Source: Alphaproteobacteria bacterium
GTDB taxonomy: Bacteria > Pseudomonadota > Alphaproteobacteria > Rhizobiales > Hyphomicrobiaceae
Assembly: GCA_019137195.1 (NCBI GenBank)
Contig: JAGVSR010000029.1
Span: 1-51,987 of the forward strand
Direction of reading: 5' to 3'
DNA length: 51,987 nt
The notes below the pieces were generated by a model that saw only the letters and a list, made by a program, of their open reading frames with translations, was not told where the DNA came from and did not search any database. A program made the position numbers and the translations under genes. Below, piece after piece: positions 39,601 through 47,637 of this stretch. Every line of letters begins with the position of its first letter. The stretch's first letter is position 1.

Positions 39601-40085
39601 CGGAGACTGCTGCACCGAGCCGGGATCTCAAGTACGTCAGCCTCCTGTGGGCCGGCGTGGACCGCGCCAGGGAGATCGCCGATCTGCACAGCGGCCTTTT
39701 CGACCCCGCTTGGGACGAGGCCGCCATGCGCAACCTGCTCGACCATCCTGCTTCGACGGCCTTCGTGGCGTTCGACGGCCAGTCGAAGGCGGCTATTGGC
39801 TTCGTTCTCGGGCAGCTTGCGGCCGACGAGGCTGAGGTGCTGACCATCGGCGTAACACCAGACTGGCAAAAGCTCGGGCTCGGGCGGCGACTCGTCGACG
39901 GACTTGCCAGGGCGGTCAAGCGGGCCGAGGCACGGCGTCTGTTCCTCGAAGTGGCCACCGACAACGATGCGGCGATCGCGCTCTACGGTGCGGCGGGCTT
40001 CAAAGAGCAGGGCCGGCGCAAGGCCTACTACAAGCGGCCCGACGGCACCTCGGCCGATGCGCTGATGCTCGCTCTCGATCTCTGA
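39597..40085 (+). CDS. rimI: Ribosomal-protein-alanine acetyltransferase RimI
   Basis: A 162-residue GNAT acetyltransferase, in E. coli the enzyme that acetylates the N-terminus of ribosomal protein S18. The acetyl-CoA motif VTPDWQKLGLGRRLVDGLARAV is clear, as is the C-terminal AIALYGAAGFKEQGRRKAYY. It is translationally coupled to tsaB (ATGA), the standard tsaB-rimI pairing. The exact target is inferred from that context. Confidence 0.92.
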   Translation: MTETAAPSRDLKYVSLLWAGVDRAREIADLHSGLFDPAWDEAAMRNLLDHPASTAFVAFDGQSKAAIGFVLGQLAADEAEVLTIGVTPDWQKLGLGRRLVDGLARAVKRAEARRLFLEVATDNDAAIALYGAAGFKEQGRRKAYYKRPDGTSADALMLALDL

Positions 40086-40207
40086 GCGAGCGGAGGTCTG
40101 CCTATCGAGCCGCATGTTGGCAGGGGACGTGCCGGAAGCCGGTGGACGGCGGCGACGTGGCCTCCTATAAGGCTGGAATCACGCAATATTCGCTCAACGG
40201 CGTCGCG

Positions 40208-40666
40208 ATGACGGCATCCCGCCCAGCAGGCACACCCGGCATCCCATCACTCGAGTCGCTTTGCGCCGAGCACGGCTTGCGCATGACAGGCCAGAGACGG
40301 GTCATTGCGCGGGTTCTTTCGGAGGCGAGCGACCATCCCGATGTCGAGGAAGTACATCGACGGGCGCACGCCATCGATGCACGGATCTCCATCTCGACCG
40401 TCTACCGGACGCTCAAGCTCCTCTCCTCCAAAGGAATTCTCGAGCGGCACGATTTCGGGCGCGGGCGCGGGCGCTACGAGACGGCGGAACGCGGCGGCCA
40501 TCACGACCACCTCATCGACATGGCGACCGGCCGCGTGATCGAGTTCAAGAGCGAGGAGATCGAGGCGCTGCAGGAGGCGATCGCGCGGCGGCATGGCTAC
40601 AAGCTCGTCGGACACCGGCTCGAGCTTTACGGCGTCGCCATCGGCGGCCGGAAGCCGGGCAAGTGA
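40208..40666 (+). CDS. mur: Fur-family regulator, Mur-type
   Basis: A 152-residue Fur-family repressor. Winged helix: LRMTGQRRVIARVLSEASDH and STVYRTLKLLSSKGILERHDF; metal site GGHHDHLIDMATGRVIEF. It lacks the C-terminal CxxC zinc sites of enterobacterial Fur (only one Cys is seen), as in alphaproteobacterial Mur, which responds to manganese; Irr, also CxxC-free, is less likely because the HxH region and neighbours match Mur. Position before plsC and miaB is the conserved alphaproteobacterial location. I chose the ATG at 40208; a GTG at 40142 with GGAAG upstream is possible. Confidence 0.85.
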   Translation: MTASRPAGTPGIPSLESLCAEHGLRMTGQRRVIARVLSEASDHPDVEEVHRRAHAIDARISISTVYRTLKLLSSKGILERHDFGRGRGRYETAERGGHHDHLIDMATGRVIEFKSEEIEALQEAIARRHGYKLVGHRLELYGVAIGGRKPGK

Positions 40667-40694
40667 TGCCGCTCCACGCTCGCGGGATGGATCC

Positions 40695-41573
40695 ATGAGC
40701 TCGCTGCGCGCCGGTGCGGTCCTCTCGGCGTTCCTCGGACTCACGCTGCCGCTCATGCCGGTGCAGGCCGCGCTCGTGCGGCTGTGGCCGGCCGGAGCGC
40801 GGCGCTTCCCGCACTGGTACCACCGGCAAGTTTGCCGCCTGATGGGCATCCGGCTCGAGATCGAGGGTGAGGTGGCGCGCGACCGACCGGTGCTTCTCGT
40901 CGCCAACCACACGTCCTGGCTCGACATTCCAGTCCTGTCGGCAGTGGCGCCAGTGTCGTTCGTGGCGAAGAAGGAGGTCGGCGGGTGGCCGTTCGTGTCC
41001 TCGCTCGCGCGGCTGCAACGGACGGTGTTCGTCGACCGGGAGCGGCGCACGGCGGTCGGCGCCACCGCTGGCGAAATCGCCGCCCGCCTTGCCCAGGGCG
41101 ACACCGTCGTGCTGTTCGCCGAAGGCACGTCGAGCGACGGCAACCGGGTGCTGCCGTTCATGACCTCGCTGTTCGGGGCGGTGCTGCCACCGGGCAAGCA
41201 GGTGGCGCTCGACGGCGTCCACGTACAGACGCTGTCCATCGTCTACACGCGGCTGCACGGGCTGCCGCTCGGCCGTGCCGACCGGCCGAATGTCGGCTGG
41301 TACGGGGACATGGAGATGACGGAGCACGCGTGGGCGCTCCTCAAACGGGGGCCGCTCGACGTCAGGATCCGTATCGGGCCGCCGGCTCCGCTCGCCTCGT
41401 TCCGCGACCGCAAGCACCTCGCGGAAGCGAGCGAGCAGGAGGTGCGGCGAGAGGTCGTACGCATCCTGAGGGCGCGGCCTACGGACGTGGCGCTCGAGAC
41501 GGCCCGCCCTGTGACGCAGAGACAGCGGCCGGGAGGAGGGCGACCGGGGGCATCTGGCAGCGCCTTCCGCTGA
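40695..41573 (+). CDS. plsC: 1-acyl-sn-glycerol-3-phosphate acyltransferase (PlsC family)
   Basis: A 292-residue membrane-bound acyltransferase. An N-terminal hydrophobic segment (residues about 5-28) is followed by the HX4D active site in VANHTSWLDIPVL and the substrate-binding motif LFAEGTSSDGNRVLPF. Such enzymes add the second acyl chain in phospholipid synthesis, or make ornithine lipids (OlsA branch), which is common in alphaproteobacteria; the branch cannot be settled here. The ATG at 40695 comes 28 bases after the mur stop. The C-terminal 40 residues are low-complexity. Confidence 0.9.
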   Translation: MSSLRAGAVLSAFLGLTLPLMPVQAALVRLWPAGARRFPHWYHRQVCRLMGIRLEIEGEVARDRPVLLVANHTSWLDIPVLSAVAPVSFVAKKEVGGWPFVSSLARLQRTVFVDRERRTAVGATAGEIAARLAQGDTVVLFAEGTSSDGNRVLPFMTSLFGAVLPPGKQVALDGVHVQTLSIVYTRLHGLPLGRADRPNVGWYGDMEMTEHAWALLKRGPLDVRIRIGPPAPLASFRDRKHLAEASEQEVRREVVRILRARPTDVALETARPVTQRQRPGGGRPGASGSAFR

Positions 41574-41584
41574 AAACCTACCCG

Positions 41585-41601
41585 GGCGGGCATCACCCGC
41601 C
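41585..41601 (+). terminator. Hairpin after plsC
   Basis: GGCGGG/CCCGCC (41585-41590 with 41596-41601) with a 5-base loop, 11 bases behind the plsC stop. It has no T-run, so termination is only a guess. Confidence 0.3.
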
Positions 41602-41747
41602 TCACCCGATATGTGAGTTGCCGGGCATTGAGCCAATATCCTCTGGACAATTCGATCGTTTGGCGCAATGCAACATCAACCTGATCCCGCAGTGCATTCA
41701 GTTGGCGGGCTCTTGCGCTGCATCATTAACATGATGGGAAATGCGCC

Positions 41748-43136
41748 GTGGCTACGATCGACACTCCAGACATCGCGGCCGACGAGACTCTCCCTGTGCC
41801 AGGCAAGAAAGTATTCATCAAGACGTTCGGCTGCCAGATGAACGTCTACGACAGCGAGCGCATGGCGGAGGCGGTATCCCCGCTCGGCTACGCAGAGACT
41901 GGGGTGCTCGAGGACGCCGACCTCGTCATCCTCAACACCTGCCACATCCGCGAGAAGGCGGCCGAGAAGGTCTACTCCGATCTCGGACGTATCCGGCAGG
42001 TGAAGGACGAACGCCGTCTCGCCGGCAAGGATACCGTGGTAACGGTTGCCGGCTGCGTGGCACAGGCCGAAGGCCAGGAGATCATCGCCAGGGCGCCGGC
42101 CGTCGACCTCGTCATCGGCCCGCAGAGCTATCACCGGCTCCCTGAGCTGCTCTATCGGGCGCGCTCGGAGTCGCGGCGCATCGTAGAGACTGCGTTTCCC
42201 GAAGAGGACAAGTTCTCGCGCCTTCCGGAGGCGCGCGTGGCGCGGGCGGCAACCGCGTTCCTGACCGTGCAGGAGGGATGCGACAAGTTCTGCACCTTCT
42301 GCGTCGTCCCCTACACGCGCGGAGTGGAATACTCGCGCCCGGTTGCCGAGCTCGTGGCGGAAGCCCGCAAGCTCGTCGCCGCGGGAGTGCGCGAGGTGAC
42401 GCTGCTCGGCCAAAACGTCAACGCCTACCATGGCGACGGCGACGACGGGCGTCCGGCGACGCTCGCAACCCTCATCCGCAAGCTTTCCGAAGTCGAGGAC
42501 CTCGAGCGCATCCGTTACACGACGAGCCATCCTCGCGACATGTCGGATGACCTTATCCGCGCACATCGCGACGAGGCGAAACTGATGCCGTTCCTGCACC
42601 TCCCGGTGCAGTCGGGCTCGGACCGCATCCTCGCCGCCATGAACCGCAAGCATACCGCCGACGACTATCGCCGGCTGGTAGGCAAGATCCGCGACGCACG
42701 GCCAGACATGGCACTCTCGACCGACATCATCGTCGGCTTTCCGTCCGAGACCGATGCCGACTTCGAGGCGACCTTGGCGCTCGTCGCCGAGATGGGCTTT
42801 GCGCAAGCGTTCTCGTTCAAGTACAGCCCGCGCCCCGGCACACCTGCCGCGAAAATGGACGAGCAGCTGCCAGAGACCGTGAAGAGCGAGCGGCTCGCGC
42901 GCCTGCAGGAGCTTCTGGACCAGAGCCAGGCCCGCTTCAACGCGGGCTGCATTGGCAAGACGTTGCCGGTGCTGTTCGAGAAGAGCGGCCGGCACGCCGG
43001 CCAGCTCGTCGGACGTTCACCCTACCTGCAGCTCGTGCATGCGACCGCCGAGCCCGCCGTGCTTGGCCACATTCTGCCGGTCGAGATCTCGGCCGCGGGA
43101 CCGAACAGCCTGTCGGGCGTGATCCGGGCGGCGTGA
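41748..43136 (+). CDS. miaB: tRNA-2-methylthio-N6-dimethylallyladenosine synthase MiaB
   Basis: A 462-residue radical-SAM enzyme that adds a methylthio group to i6A37 of tRNAs. The N-terminal cluster ligands are Cys29 ([14 protein letters not shown]), Cys65 (LNTCHIRE) and Cys102 ([10 protein letters not shown]); the radical-SAM CxxxCxxC is Cys177, 181 and 184 ([17 protein letters not shown]); a TRAM domain ends the protein. The start is GTG at 41748 (VATIDTPDI), with only a weak GGGA ahead. It is 174 bases behind plsC. In related genomes phoH follows directly; here about 4.5 kb intervene. Confidence 0.97.
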   Translation: MATIDTPDIAADETLPVPGKKVFIKTFGCQMNVYDSERMAEAVSPLGYAETGVLEDADLVILNTCHIREKAAEKVYSDLGRIRQVKDERRLAGKDTVVTVAGCVAQAEGQEIIARAPAVDLVIGPQSYHRLPELLYRARSESRRIVETAFPEEDKFSRLPEARVARAATAFLTVQEGCDKFCTFCVVPYTRGVEYSRPVAELVAEARKLVAAGVREVTLLGQNVNAYHGDGDDGRPATLATLIRKLSEVEDLERIRYTTSHPRDMSDDLIRAHRDEAKLMPFLHLPVQSGSDRILAAMNRKHTADDYRRLVGKIRDARPDMALSTDIIVGFPSETDADFEATLALVAEMGFAQAFSFKYSPRPGTPAAKMDEQLPETVKSERLARLQELLDQSQARFNAGCIGKTLPVLFEKSGRHAGQLVGRSPYLQLVHATAEPAVLGHILPVEISAAGPNSLSGVIRAA

Positions 43137-43297
43137 TCCTGCGCCCGCCACCGAAGTGCGTGCGCCGATCATCCGCAGAAAGGTGGCATTCCGGCAAATC
43201 CCCCGGCGAATCACGCGCTTAAATCCCGACTCCGCGTTGACGGCCGAGGACGCGGGCGCGACAACCAATGCGTGCGGTTTTGGGGGACGTTTCCGCC

Positions 43298-44245
43298 ATG
43301 CGCGTTGGAGTAGTGCTGCGTTACGCCTTGGCTGCGCTCGCTGTTGCGCTTGCTGGAACCTCGGCAGCCGATGCCGAGGGACCGGCCGTCGCCGGTCCCA
43401 ACGGAAAATTCAGCATCCAAGGCGGCGAATACGACGGCGACGGCTCGTTCCTCGCGCTCGGCAGCGTCACGCTTCCGGTCGGCACCTCGCTCGGGTTCCA
43501 GCTCGACGGCGCGGCTGGAGAGATCGACGACGAGGCGCTGTGGGGGGGCGGCGCGCACCTCTTCATGCGCGATCCGGACCAGTATCTCCTCGGCGTCTAC
43601 GCCAGCTACCACGAATGGAACGACATCGGCATATGGCGCGTTGCTGCCGAGGGCGAGCTCTACCTCGGCCGGTTCTCGGTCGAGGGCATCGCCGGCTTCG
43701 AGAGTGTCGACGTGCCGAGCTTCGTCGGCGGGCTCGAGGTGCTCACCCAGGACGACGACCACTTCTTCACCGATGTCGATCTCGCCTACTATCCGCTCGA
43801 CGACCTCAAGCTCTACGGTGGTGTCCGCTATATCAGCGAAACGACGCTCGGTGCCGCCGGGGCCGAGTACCTGCTGCGCCAGACCGGCGTGCCGATCTCG
43901 CTGTTCGTCGAGGGCCGCTTCGGCGACGACGACCACGACCGCATCACGGGCGGCATCAAGGCCTACTTCGGTGCCGATCCGTCGAAGAGCCTGATCCTGC
44001 GTCACCGCACCGAGGATCCCGACAACTATACGCCGACGTTCCCGAACCTCTTGGTGGCCCAACCTCAGGCGCCCCAGCAGTCCACGCCGACGAAGCCGCC
44101 CGAACCAGAGACACCCACCTGCACCGTCAACGACGGCATTGTCACGGGGCCTGGAACCGCCGGCACGACCGGCAATTGCGTGTGCCCAGACGGCAAGCTG
44201 CCGAGCGCGACGTTCGACGACCGCTTCGCGTGCGGCAATCTCTAG
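43298..44245 (+). CDS. Exported beta-barrel-like protein with cysteine-rich C-terminal tail
   Basis: A 315-residue protein I do not recognise by name. A signal peptide (residues 1-26, ending ADA) is followed by a region with alternating aromatic/hydrophobic strands (LGVYASYHEWNDIGIWRV, GELYLGRFSVEGIAGF, LYGGVRYISETTLG) that reads like an 8- to 10-strand outer-membrane barrel. After residue about 245 comes a Pro/Gln/Thr-rich linker and then a short tail with four cysteines (TCTVND, NCVCPDG, FACGNL). An ATG at 43268 would add 10 residues before the signal peptide and is less likely. It lies alone between miaB and a small membrane protein gene. Confidence 0.75.
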   Translation: MRVGVVLRYALAALAVALAGTSAADAEGPAVAGPNGKFSIQGGEYDGDGSFLALGSVTLPVGTSLGFQLDGAAGEIDDEALWGGGAHLFMRDPDQYLLGVYASYHEWNDIGIWRVAAEGELYLGRFSVEGIAGFESVDVPSFVGGLEVLTQDDDHFFTDVDLAYYPLDDLKLYGGVRYISETTLGAAGAEYLLRQTGVPISLFVEGRFGDDDHDRITGGIKAYFGADPSKSLILRHRTEDPDNYTPTFPNLLVAQPQAPQQSTPTKPPEPETPTCTVNDGIVTGPGTAGTTGNCVCPDGKLPSATFDDRFACGNL

Positions 44246-44590
44246 CCAGGACGGCCCAGCATCAGAGGCAGTCTTCTTCCCAGCAACCCCAAAGCGCCCG
44301 CTGACGCCGGGAGGCCGCGCCTCATGGCGTCGCGACGCCCGTGCGCGCACCATCCCCACCCATCCGCTCCCGGATCTGACCTCTTTCAGTATCCCGACTG
44401 CCACACTGAAACATTCACGATCGGATCGGTCGCGCTATTCGATTGCTGAGTTTCGAGCCTCCGGGCCATCGTTGCATGATTGAGGTCGGGGAGCGCGTTT
44501 GTCGCTGCTGCGGAGGGCATGGGCCGGTGTGGCCAAGCGGAGCGCGACAGCGGTCACGGAGCCGGCGCCGACAGAGGAGGGACGCACGCC
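44246..44590. other. 345-bp gap without a recognisable gene
   Basis: I see no gene, RNA or repeat. It ends with a strong GAGGAGGGA ribosome binding site at about 44574-44582 for the following small membrane protein gene. An AT-richer stretch at about 44375-44450 may hold a promoter. Confidence 0.5.
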
Positions 44591-44974
44591 ATGAGGACAC
44601 TGACGCTGATCGCCGTCATAGCTGTTGTGCTGCTCGAGATCACCGACGTGCTCCCCACGTCGAGCGTGGGCGGCCCGCTGACGCTCATGCTGGTCTTTCT
44701 TGTCGCCATGTTGGCCGCGGGGATTCTAGAGGCTTGGACCAAGAGGCGCGGTGTGGTCGGCTGGATCGTGAGCATCCTCGCGGCCGTCGTCGGCGGCTTT
44801 CTGGGCGCGGGCCTCGGCGGCTTCGTCATGGAGGCGATCCTCACGACACTTGCTCTCGGCGAGCCGCTCGCCACCTCGCACCACCCCCTGCGTTACATCG
44901 GGCCCGCCGCCGTCATGGTGCTGACGATGGCGGGCGCCTGGATGGTGCTGCAGGTCGTGAACCGGATGCGGTGA
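44591..44974 (+). CDS. Small hypothetical membrane protein
   Basis: A 127-residue protein with four predicted membrane segments (about residues 2-19, 29-46, 55-80 and 100-121), the third glycine-rich (GGFLGAGLGGFVMEAIL). No domain is recognised. Support for a real gene: a very good ribosome binding site (GAGGAGGGA) 8 bases before the ATG, and a consistent membrane-protein composition. It sits in the inserted segment between miaB and phoH. Confidence 0.72.
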   Translation: MRTLTLIAVIAVVLLEITDVLPTSSVGGPLTLMLVFLVAMLAAGILEAWTKRRGVVGWIVSILAAVVGGFLGAGLGGFVMEAILTTLALGEPLATSHHPLRYIGPAAVMVLTMAGAWMVLQVVNRMR

Positions 44975-45303
44975 AGAATTCTGGCTTGTCGTCGGCTGGA
45001 GCCACTCAGAAGCGGACCCTCGGCACGAAAGCGGGAACGACGACGGGTGGCGGGCTCAAGAAGATGACGGCCTTGGAGGTTGATCAGCGCTTTGGTGCCG
45101 GCGCACAAAGCCCGTTCTGAGACCCATCTCGGTCATCGCCGTCCATTGCCAGCCTCCTCCAAAGCAGACTCGCAATGTCGTCGCGCGCCGCTACCGTTCT
45201 TAAACTTCGCCCGTGATCGGACGGGCACGATTGGACTTGTGAGCCAATCACCCGAGTCGGGGTGCGGCCTTCGACGCGGACCGCAACCCCGGCTCCAGAT
45301 CGA
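44975..45303. other. 329-bp gap without a recognisable gene
   Basis: Lies between the small membrane protein gene and the convergent catalase-like gene. A 50-codon open stretch (to 45120) has no start signal and no recognisable product. No terminator with a T-run is seen. Confidence 0.45.
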
Positions 45304-46311
45304 CTACTTGGTGCGCCGCGATTGAGAGATGGCATAGGCAGCCGAGCGCACGGCGAAGATGGCGTCGTTCGCCGGTCCCGAGATGCCGGCCGCCAGATTG
45401 GCGGGATCGAAGATGATGGCATCGCAAGCGGCATCGGCCTCGATTGCAGTCATCGCGATGGTGCCCAGCTTCACCGATCGTCGTGACTCTTCCGGCCAGA
45501 CCGCCGTCGGGTCGTCGGCGGGATCGCCCTTCTCACCGACGATTCCCAGGATATCGAACGAGACCGGACCGGCCGCCAGGCGCTGCTTCATATCCTCGCC
45601 ATAGAAATCCGGCGATTTCGCCTTGGCTTCGTCGTCCGTCATGCCAACCTCGCCCGTTTGCGGCACGGCTTTGAACTTGACGATTGTTGCTGCGCCTTCG
45701 GCGTTCGTGAGCGTGAAGACGTGGACGGCCCAGTAGCTCGTTCCGGCGTAGCTCGCCGGAATGGGGTGGCTCGCAAGCCAGGCGCTCTGTTTCGTGGTGT
45801 CCGGGTTGGCGGCAGCGAAGGCCTTGATCTTCTCCTGATCCGGCTTGCCGTCCGCTCCCGCCACGCGGGCTTGCAGGAAGCCCAGCATCTGTTCTGGCGT
45901 CTTGGCGAAGAACATCGGCGTCGAAAGCATGACGAGATCAGAGCTCTTTCCCGTCCCGAGATCGAAGCGCACAGCGAGCCCGCGCGGTGCCGGCCGGGCC
46001 GTATCGGGCACTTTCGGATTGCCGCCGCCCATCGAGAAGCGGCCGAGCACAGGCACGGAGGCGGTGAACTGCGCCGCCTTGGATAGCGACCTTGCATCGG
46101 CCGACGGCATGAACGTGCCCTTGACGCAGAGCCCCTTGGCGTGGCTGGCGCGCGCGTTGTGCTGGCCGAATACCGCATTAAGGCCGTTGACCAGGGCTTC
46201 GGGGCTGGCATCCCCGGAATATGCTGGTGTCGTCGTGATCGTCCCCATGGCTGCCATCAACGCCAGGCTGAGGCTGGCGGCGCGTGCTGGCAGTGCTGCT
46301 ATCAGTTTCAT
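45304..46311 (-). CDS. Exported catalase-like peroxidase (SrpA type)
   Basis: A 335-residue member of the small catalase-related family. Residues 1-32 form a signal peptide, placing it in the periplasm. The distal heme His is in ASHAKGLCVKGTF; the proximal Tyr is in the R-x-x-x-Y motif FAVRSAAYAIS near the C-terminus; VRFDLG and PMFFAKTPEQMLGFL are family segments. It lacks the C-terminal third of full catalases, so it is more likely a peroxidase. GGGAGGAAG precedes the ATG at 46311; an upstream in-frame ATG at 46383 lies outside this signal. It is divergent from an ECF sigma gene that probably controls it. Confidence 0.9.
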   Translation of the reverse strand: MKLIAALPARAASLSLALMAAMGTITTTPAYSGDASPEALVNGLNAVFGQHNARASHAKGLCVKGTFMPSADARSLSKAAQFTASVPVLGRFSMGGGNPKVPDTARPAPRGLAVRFDLGTGKSSDLVMLSTPMFFAKTPEQMLGFLQARVAGADGKPDQEKIKAFAAANPDTTKQSAWLASHPIPASYAGTSYWAVHVFTLTNAEGAATIVKFKAVPQTGEVGMTDDEAKAKSPDFYGEDMKQRLAAGPVSFDILGIVGEKGDPADDPTAVWPEESRRSVKLGTIAMTAIEADAACDAIIFDPANLAAGISGPANDAIFAVRSAAYAISQSRRTK

Positions 46312-46372
46312 CGTGCTTCCTCCCAAGTCGCCCTCGGACCAAGTGTGGCAACAGCTCAGGTAGTCCCGTCGT

Positions 46373-46400
46373 GACGTGTTCACGGGGTTCTGATCGTTCC
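46373..46400 (-). promoter_or_regulatory. Possible ECF-type promoter of the catalase-like gene
   Basis: On the minus strand GGAAC (46396-46400) is followed after 19 bases by CGTC (46373-46376), resembling the GGAAC/CGT elements of ECF sigma promoters. The usual spacing is about 16-17 bases, so the match is imperfect. It lies about 60 bases before the catalase-like start. Confidence 0.25.
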
Positions 46401-46475
46401 GGGGTGCGATGACGGCTTAGTCGTGCAGGCGTGACGTTGCGTTACGCAGCGGTGCAAGATTATTTTTGCTTCGCG

Positions 46476-47063
46476 ATGGACCAGTCGTTAGCGACACACA
46501 GCTTCGGAGATGCGGTGGCGGCCTTCCGGCCGTTCCTGCTGCGCTTGGCGTTGCTGCAGCTCCAGGACAAGGCCTTGGCAGAGGACGTGGTGCAGGAGAC
46601 TCTTCTCGCCGCATTGGCGGGGGAAGCCCGGTTCGAGCGGCGCGCGAGTCTCAAGACTTGGCTTCTCTCTATCCTGAAGCACAAGATACTGGACGCCATT
46701 CGCGCCCGGAACCGCGTGCTTCCCCTGACTCCGAGCGGCTCGGCGGGCGAGGATGAGTATGATCTCACGCCCTTCGACGCCCTGTTCGACGCACAGGGCT
46801 ACTGGGCCGAGCCCAAGGATACATGGAGCGATCCCGAGACGGTCGCCGAGCGCACGGCCTTCTTCAATGTGCTAGAAGCGTGCCTCACTCGTCTCCCAGA
46901 GCGTACATCGCGCGCCTTTCTGATGCGCGAGTGGCTGGAGAACGAGCCCGATGAAATTTGCTCGCTCTTGCAGGTGACGCCGGGAAATCTGCGCATTCTG
47001 CTCTATCGCGCCCGTATGCAGCTTCGCGTTTGCCTCGATGCGAATTGGGGGAAACGGACATGA
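46476..47063 (+). CDS. ECF-type sigma factor (ECF26-like)
   Basis: A 195-residue sigma-70 family factor. Region 2 is FLLRLALLQLQDKALAEDVVQETLLAA with TWLLSILKHKILDAIRAR; region 4 is LPERTSRAFLMREWLENEPDEICSLLQVTPGNLRILLYRARMQL (in two parts). Between them lies a 40-residue acidic/aromatic linker (YDLTPFDALFDAQGYW), longer than usual and typical of the ECF26-like group that is linked to catalase genes. I chose the ATG at 46476, because the frame's GTG at 46431 reads through AT-rich leader sequence. The stop overlaps the anti-sigma start (ATGA). Confidence 0.88.
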   Translation: MDQSLATHSFGDAVAAFRPFLLRLALLQLQDKALAEDVVQETLLAALAGEARFERRASLKTWLLSILKHKILDAIRARNRVLPLTPSGSAGEDEYDLTPFDALFDAQGYWAEPKDTWSDPETVAERTAFFNVLEACLTRLPERTSRAFLMREWLENEPDEICSLLQVTPGNLRILLYRARMQLRVCLDANWGKRT

Positions 47064-47287
47064 ACGACCACGCGCTGGTGTGCCGGGATACGACGTGGCT
47101 CGTCAGCGAGAGCCGCGAGCGAACCTTGACGGATGCGGAGACGGCGGCACTTGCTGCACACATCAGGATTTGCCCCATGTGCAAGTGCGCCAGCCAACAG
47201 TTCGAGTTGCTTTTCCGCGGCCTCGACGCGCTGCTTCGAAGCGAACCAGCCAGCGTGAACGTCCCGGCAGAGCGCCGGGACGATTGA
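47060..47287 (+). CDS. Small zinc-finger anti-sigma factor
   Basis: A 75-residue protein with an H-x3-C-x2-C motif (AHIRICPMCKC), the zinc-binding anti-sigma (ZAS) signature; the rest is helical. Such proteins hold ECF sigma factors inactive until oxidation or another signal releases zinc. It has no transmembrane segment, so it is cytoplasmic. The ATG at 47060 overlaps the sigma stop, the standard sigma/anti-sigma coupling. The catalase-like gene on the other side suggests a redox signal. Confidence 0.85.
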   Translation: MNDHALVCRDTTWLVSESRERTLTDAETAALAAHIRICPMCKCASQQFELLFRGLDALLRSEPASVNVPAERRDD

Positions 47288-47637
47288 AGGCCACTCTCAG
47301 CGCGTCGCTGCCCCGTTGATACCTTTCGCGCACGGGATTCGCTTCCCGAGCGTCCTGTCCTGTCTCGCAATGGCAATTGGCCCGGGGCAGGATGTCGACA
47401 ACCGGCACCTTCGGTGTGGCGAGCGGAGCGGGTGACGCCGACGCGTGGGGTGTCTTGCAAGCGGGCCGCGCGGCTGCCCGGCCGAGCGGCCAAACCGGTT
47501 GCCGATAAGCCTCGAGGCTCGCTGCGCCATGGCCTCGTCATCCCGCTTACACACCGGTTTGCGACCAAAAGCCCCCGAACCGTGTTGATTCGTTCCCGGG
47601 ACCCCATATGATGCGATGAGGAGACGACTCGATTCTC
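47288..47637. other. 350-bp gap between anti-sigma and phoH genes
   Basis: No gene is supported. It marks where the conserved miaB-phoH order resumes. The last 60 bases are less GC-rich and contain CATATGATG (about 47606-47614) and AGGAGACG before phoH, the latter a good ribosome binding site. Confidence 0.5.

Noticed and set aside
44971-45120. 50-codon open stretch after the small membrane protein gene
   Set aside because: Begins only at a GTG overlapping the previous stop, no ribosome binding site, no recognisable product.
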